The translations under genes and the position numbers were made by a program. A stretch of 64,000 nt of DNA from CAWIVH01 sp963839475. Lineage in GTDB: Bacteria; Acidobacteriota; UBA6911. The notes below the pieces were generated by a model, which was given only the letters and a program-made list of their open reading frames with translations, was not told the origin of the DNA and searched no databases. The DNA lies in contig CAWIVH010000013.1 of NCBI GenBank assembly GCA_963839475.1, positions 186,001 through 250,000 on the forward strand, given 5' to 3'. This document shows, piece by piece, positions 62,601 to 64,000 of the stretch. Each line of letters starts with the position of its first letter. Position 1 is the stretch's first letter.

Positions 62601-63925
62601 GGCTGGTGAAGGCTTTAATTCCAGCGTATATGTTCGATGCACCGACGGAAATCCGCCTCAAAGTGGTGACCGATGAATCGGGGCCGAACCAGAGGGAGAG
62701 CCGGGTTTACTCCATATATGTTTACCAGAAGACTCTTACGCTGACCGGCATCGAAACGGACGGCAACCTGCTCGAAGGGAGGGCGGCAGCGATCCTTATC
62801 CTGAAGGGAAGCGGGTTCTTACCCAAAGCCCAAGTCCGCATCAACGGCCTCAGCGACGGTATCGAGATTCTCTCACTGGATGGAAGTAGGATTGAAGCCA
62901 AGGTACCCGCGGCATACTTCGCCACAGGCGGCATATACCCGGTGGTGGTGGCCAACCCATACCCGGAAAATGCGGAATCCAATATTTTCCTGATGTCAGT
63001 ATATTTCCCGATCCCTGCGGTGGAATCCATTTACCCCGCTGCAATGTCCGCTCGCATCGAGGAAGGGGCCCAACCCTTGGACCTGACCCTTTATGGCTAT
63101 GGTTTTCGCCGGGGTGCCGTGGTCCTTATGGATGACAAGCCCATGCCGACGATCTATTGCGAACTGAACGCGGCCTGCCTGGCCGAGCACATCAATGCAG
63201 TCATAGATCCCCGGCTCTTGCGAGTGGGCGGATTCAAAAAAATCAGCGTTCGAAATCCCGATCCCTCTTTGGATCCTTCGCAGGTTGTCTTCCTGCGTGT
63301 CGAAAACCTGCAGCCGACCATTACATCGGTGATTCCCGGAACGGCTAAGCTGGTGAATGTGCAGAAGCTCAATAATTCTTATTCTATGCCTATCGTAGTC
63401 AACGGCACCAATTTCGCGCCCGGCACCGACTCGATCCCCGGCACCCAAGTCCGCTTGACCCGAGTTACCACGCCGCCCGGTGTGCCAGGGGAATTCGTGA
63501 TTCCGGACGCGATAATCAGCAGCACGCAGCTCTATTTCACGATACCAGTCTCGTACCCGGGTTCGATCGGAGACTGGACGGTTGAAGCTAAGAATCCGCA
63601 GCCCGGAGGAGGGCTGTCGAAACCAGTGGTATTCTCAATAACCGAACGGACCTTCGATCCCAATCCTTTCCTGATTTTCCTGACGCCCGAAACCGTTCCG
63701 GCAGGGGGAGGCTCGTTTACCTTAACGGTTACAGGCCAGGGGTTCGAACAGAACGCCTTGATAAATTTCAGTTCCATCCCCCTGGCAACTACCTATGTTT
63801 CAGAGAAGGAACTCACTGCCGTTGTCCCGGCTACAATGATCAGAACGGCAGGCAAGAAGGCGGTGACTGTTACCAACCCGAACAACGGGGGAACCTCCAA
63901 TAAGCTTTTTGTGGAAGTGCAATAG
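59657..63925 (+). CDS. Large secreted surface protein with IPT/TIG repeats
   Basis: A 1422-residue exported protein. After the signal peptide (IILLLCLLACASSDLWSQ) come about 450 residues of beta repeats of the type NPxxxxAxVxxxVxxxDGxxLGTxxxxLPA. A carboxypeptidase-regulatory-like domain follows (VTGKVTLNERPAKDF, then LPAGKYSLAVEEPGF, about residues 490-570). The next 550 residues are three tandem repeats of about 183 residues, each with two TIG-like units (GSADTxxxxYGxDF and LEGRGxxxxxLxGxGFLPGAxVxxN). The C-terminus has more TIG-like domains. GGAG precedes the ATG by about seven bases. TIG domains mediate adhesion or carbohydrate binding; the likely role is a surface adhesin. Confidence 0.85.
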   Translation: MCHLNSGSKSEWNKHQQIILLLCLLACASSDLWSQSAETGSNAYFPRFVITQSTDSQIMIFNPGITDASVTLSINGTDGSPLGTSVKITVPALGQVVRTGQQLFGIQADASLRVSSSTPGLICYYQTLDSKGNFVDGAGAPEEATSLIFPVMPGTAPEKAEIVLQNRNVRNALIQARLWKLDGTLMGESRVLLGSQSHYRGTLRSLFSSVSDFSAASHVTTESRAARLMTEPQPVLGTSIVTGFPSPSSTLDVAGINAITLTEASNAGGFSHFRIGLQHFSYLSIANVEPAAVDVTVNVVASNGTTLGTKKITLPANGGLRQPLESLFPSLVSVEKEGWLFLQAQGRLGAALIHGIRDLGSLAVIPLQRTPQLGFAFPQVVLGSGLYTELSLANPGPNPAYADIYIVSPDGSTLASTQIVLPAAKGISQRLEQILPELTAVSGGVLFIRSTEPLFANSTIWAENGRTASSFVAQPAPSYVPGPLKVFAVTGKVTLNERPAKDFNVLLTGASAVTKTVRDDGVYVFSDLPAGKYSLAVEEPGFQFVPSQVSFELRTASKRQNFESIIPSNSIVIRNASVKVGSADTTFTVYGSDFNTTSQAYVGVVRLHTTYVDPWTLQVLVPAYQLTEPARLDIFIATNESSSNRRVTSRYPVWVYQDKPVLTSVQTNGFMLEGRGEATVTLQGAGFLPGATVTVNGSSTGILILSFSDNKIVASVPAQYFQRAGEYPVTVVNHNPVQAESNLQVLTVYRFDSITFTNPSAIKVGSADTPIEIYGRDFNKTSQAYIGTVRLESSPVDSGLVQAVIPAYMLTEAVELRLQVITNPGPNQEVSNAYLIYVYRESLTLTGVETNGYLLEGRGGTTIILHGSGFLPGAKVLINRSSTGIGIRSLDETTIVADVPAPFFKKAGVYPVVVVNPYPKNLESNTLLLTVYSFDPDTFTRPSAVEVKSGDTTIEIYGKDFGPTSRAYVDLVRLETTYVDSGLVKALIPAYMFDAPTEIRLKVVTDESGPNQRESRVYSIYVYQKTLTLTGIETDGNLLEGRAAAILILKGSGFLPKAQVRINGLSDGIEILSLDGSRIEAKVPAAYFATGGIYPVVVANPYPENAESNIFLMSVYFPIPAVESIYPAAMSARIEEGAQPLDLTLYGYGFRRGAVVLMDDKPMPTIYCELNAACLAEHINAVIDPRLLRVGGFKKISVRNPDPSLDPSQVVFLRVENLQPTITSVIPGTAKLVNVQKLNNSYSMPIVVNGTNFAPGTDSIPGTQVRLTRVTTPPGVPGEFVIPDAIISSTQLYFTIPVSYPGSIGDWTVEAKNPQPGGGLSKPVVFSITERTFDPNPFLIFLTPETVPAGGGSFTLTVTGQGFEQNALINFSSIPLATTYVSEKELTAVVPATMIRTAGKKAVTVTNPNNGGTSNKLFVEVQ
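61391..63040 (+). repeat. Three in-frame tandem repeats of about 550 bases within the TIG protein gene
   Basis: Units start at 61391, 61943 and 62492, each about 550 bases. They share the phrases xVGSADTxxxxYGxDF, TSQAYVGxVRL, LEGRG and GFLPGA at the same positions, so they arose by intragenic duplication. The third is shorter on shared motifs. Confidence 0.75.
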
Positions 63926-64000
63926 CATCGAATTCCGCACGCCGGGGCCCTGGTGGCACTGCGGTTCAAAAAAATGGGGACGGCCGCCGAATGGTTGTTG

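Noticed and set aside
1..64000. CRISPR arrays, tRNA or rRNA genes, prophage or insertion sequences
   Set aside because: No regularly spaced repeats, cloverleaf sequences, integrase/transposase proteins or terminal inverted repeats were recognised.

Overview
The window is GC-rich bacterial chromosome. I infer an Acidobacteriota-like genome, probably from soil, but no rRNA or tRNA gene is present to confirm this. The signs are a Ser/Thr kinase fused to WD40-like (PD40/TolB) repeats, large secreted NHL, SBBP, FG-GAP and IPT/TIG proteins, Tat-dependent Gfo/Idh/MocA and aminotransferase-like enzymes, two ECF sigma/anti-sigma pairs, several CubicO-type serine hydrolases and polysaccharide-active enzymes. 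No prophage, insertion sequence, CRISPR array or tRNA was seen.

Layout. 1-9.1 kb (+): end of a membrane protein, an MFS carrier overlapping a MatB-like malonyl-CoA synthetase, a PilZ protein, an overlapping ROK kinase/deoC pair, and a 985-residue TPR / transglutaminase-like / cyclic-nucleotide-binding protein. 9.2-12.3 kb (-): phhB, then an ECF sigma / anti-sigma / duplicated MotA-like operon. 12.4-18.5 kb (+): small secreted protein, NHL+FG-GAP protein, truncated globin, and a YtrA-type GntR regulator with a palindromic operator followed by a frameshifted DUF1648 membrane protein. 18.5-25.8 kb: Tat-exported HisC-like aminotransferase, sialidase plus PIG-L deacetylase, DUF1801 protein, SBBP+FG-GAP protein and a subtilase remnant. 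25.9-30.4 kb (+): kinase / 84-residue peptide / radical SAM-SPASM operon. 30.4-37.7 kb: uronate-isomerase-like hydrolase, Gfo/Idh/MocA oxidoreductase, CPBP-like protein, a signal peptidase I remnant, a serine hydrolase and a membrane protein. 37.7-44.5 kb: YwbE, a second ECF sigma operon with DUF4252, a secreted protein, arsR-arsM and an OmpA protein. 44.6-50.1 kb (-): SGNH + alpha/beta hydrolase fusion, pectate lyase, and a serine hydrolase overlapping a left-handed beta-helix acyltransferase. 50.2-58.5 kb (+): one long co-directional block with an RsbW-like ATPase, STAS protein, MlaE, MlaF, MlaD, transport lipoprotein, TerY-like vWA, PP2C phosphatase and an unusual kinase. 58.9-63.9 kb (+): outer-membrane barrel and a 1422-residue surface protein with three tandem TIG-containing repeats.

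The strongest candidates for an undescribed system are (a) the kinase / small peptide / radical SAM-SPASM operon, which looks like a RiPP-type modification cassette; (b) the TPR / transglutaminase-like / CNB protein, a plausible ligand-gated cysteine enzyme; and (c) the Mla lipid-transport genes bracketed by a partner-switch pair upstream and a vWA-phosphatase-kinase triad downstream. All functional assignments come from motif reading by eye; no database search was run.
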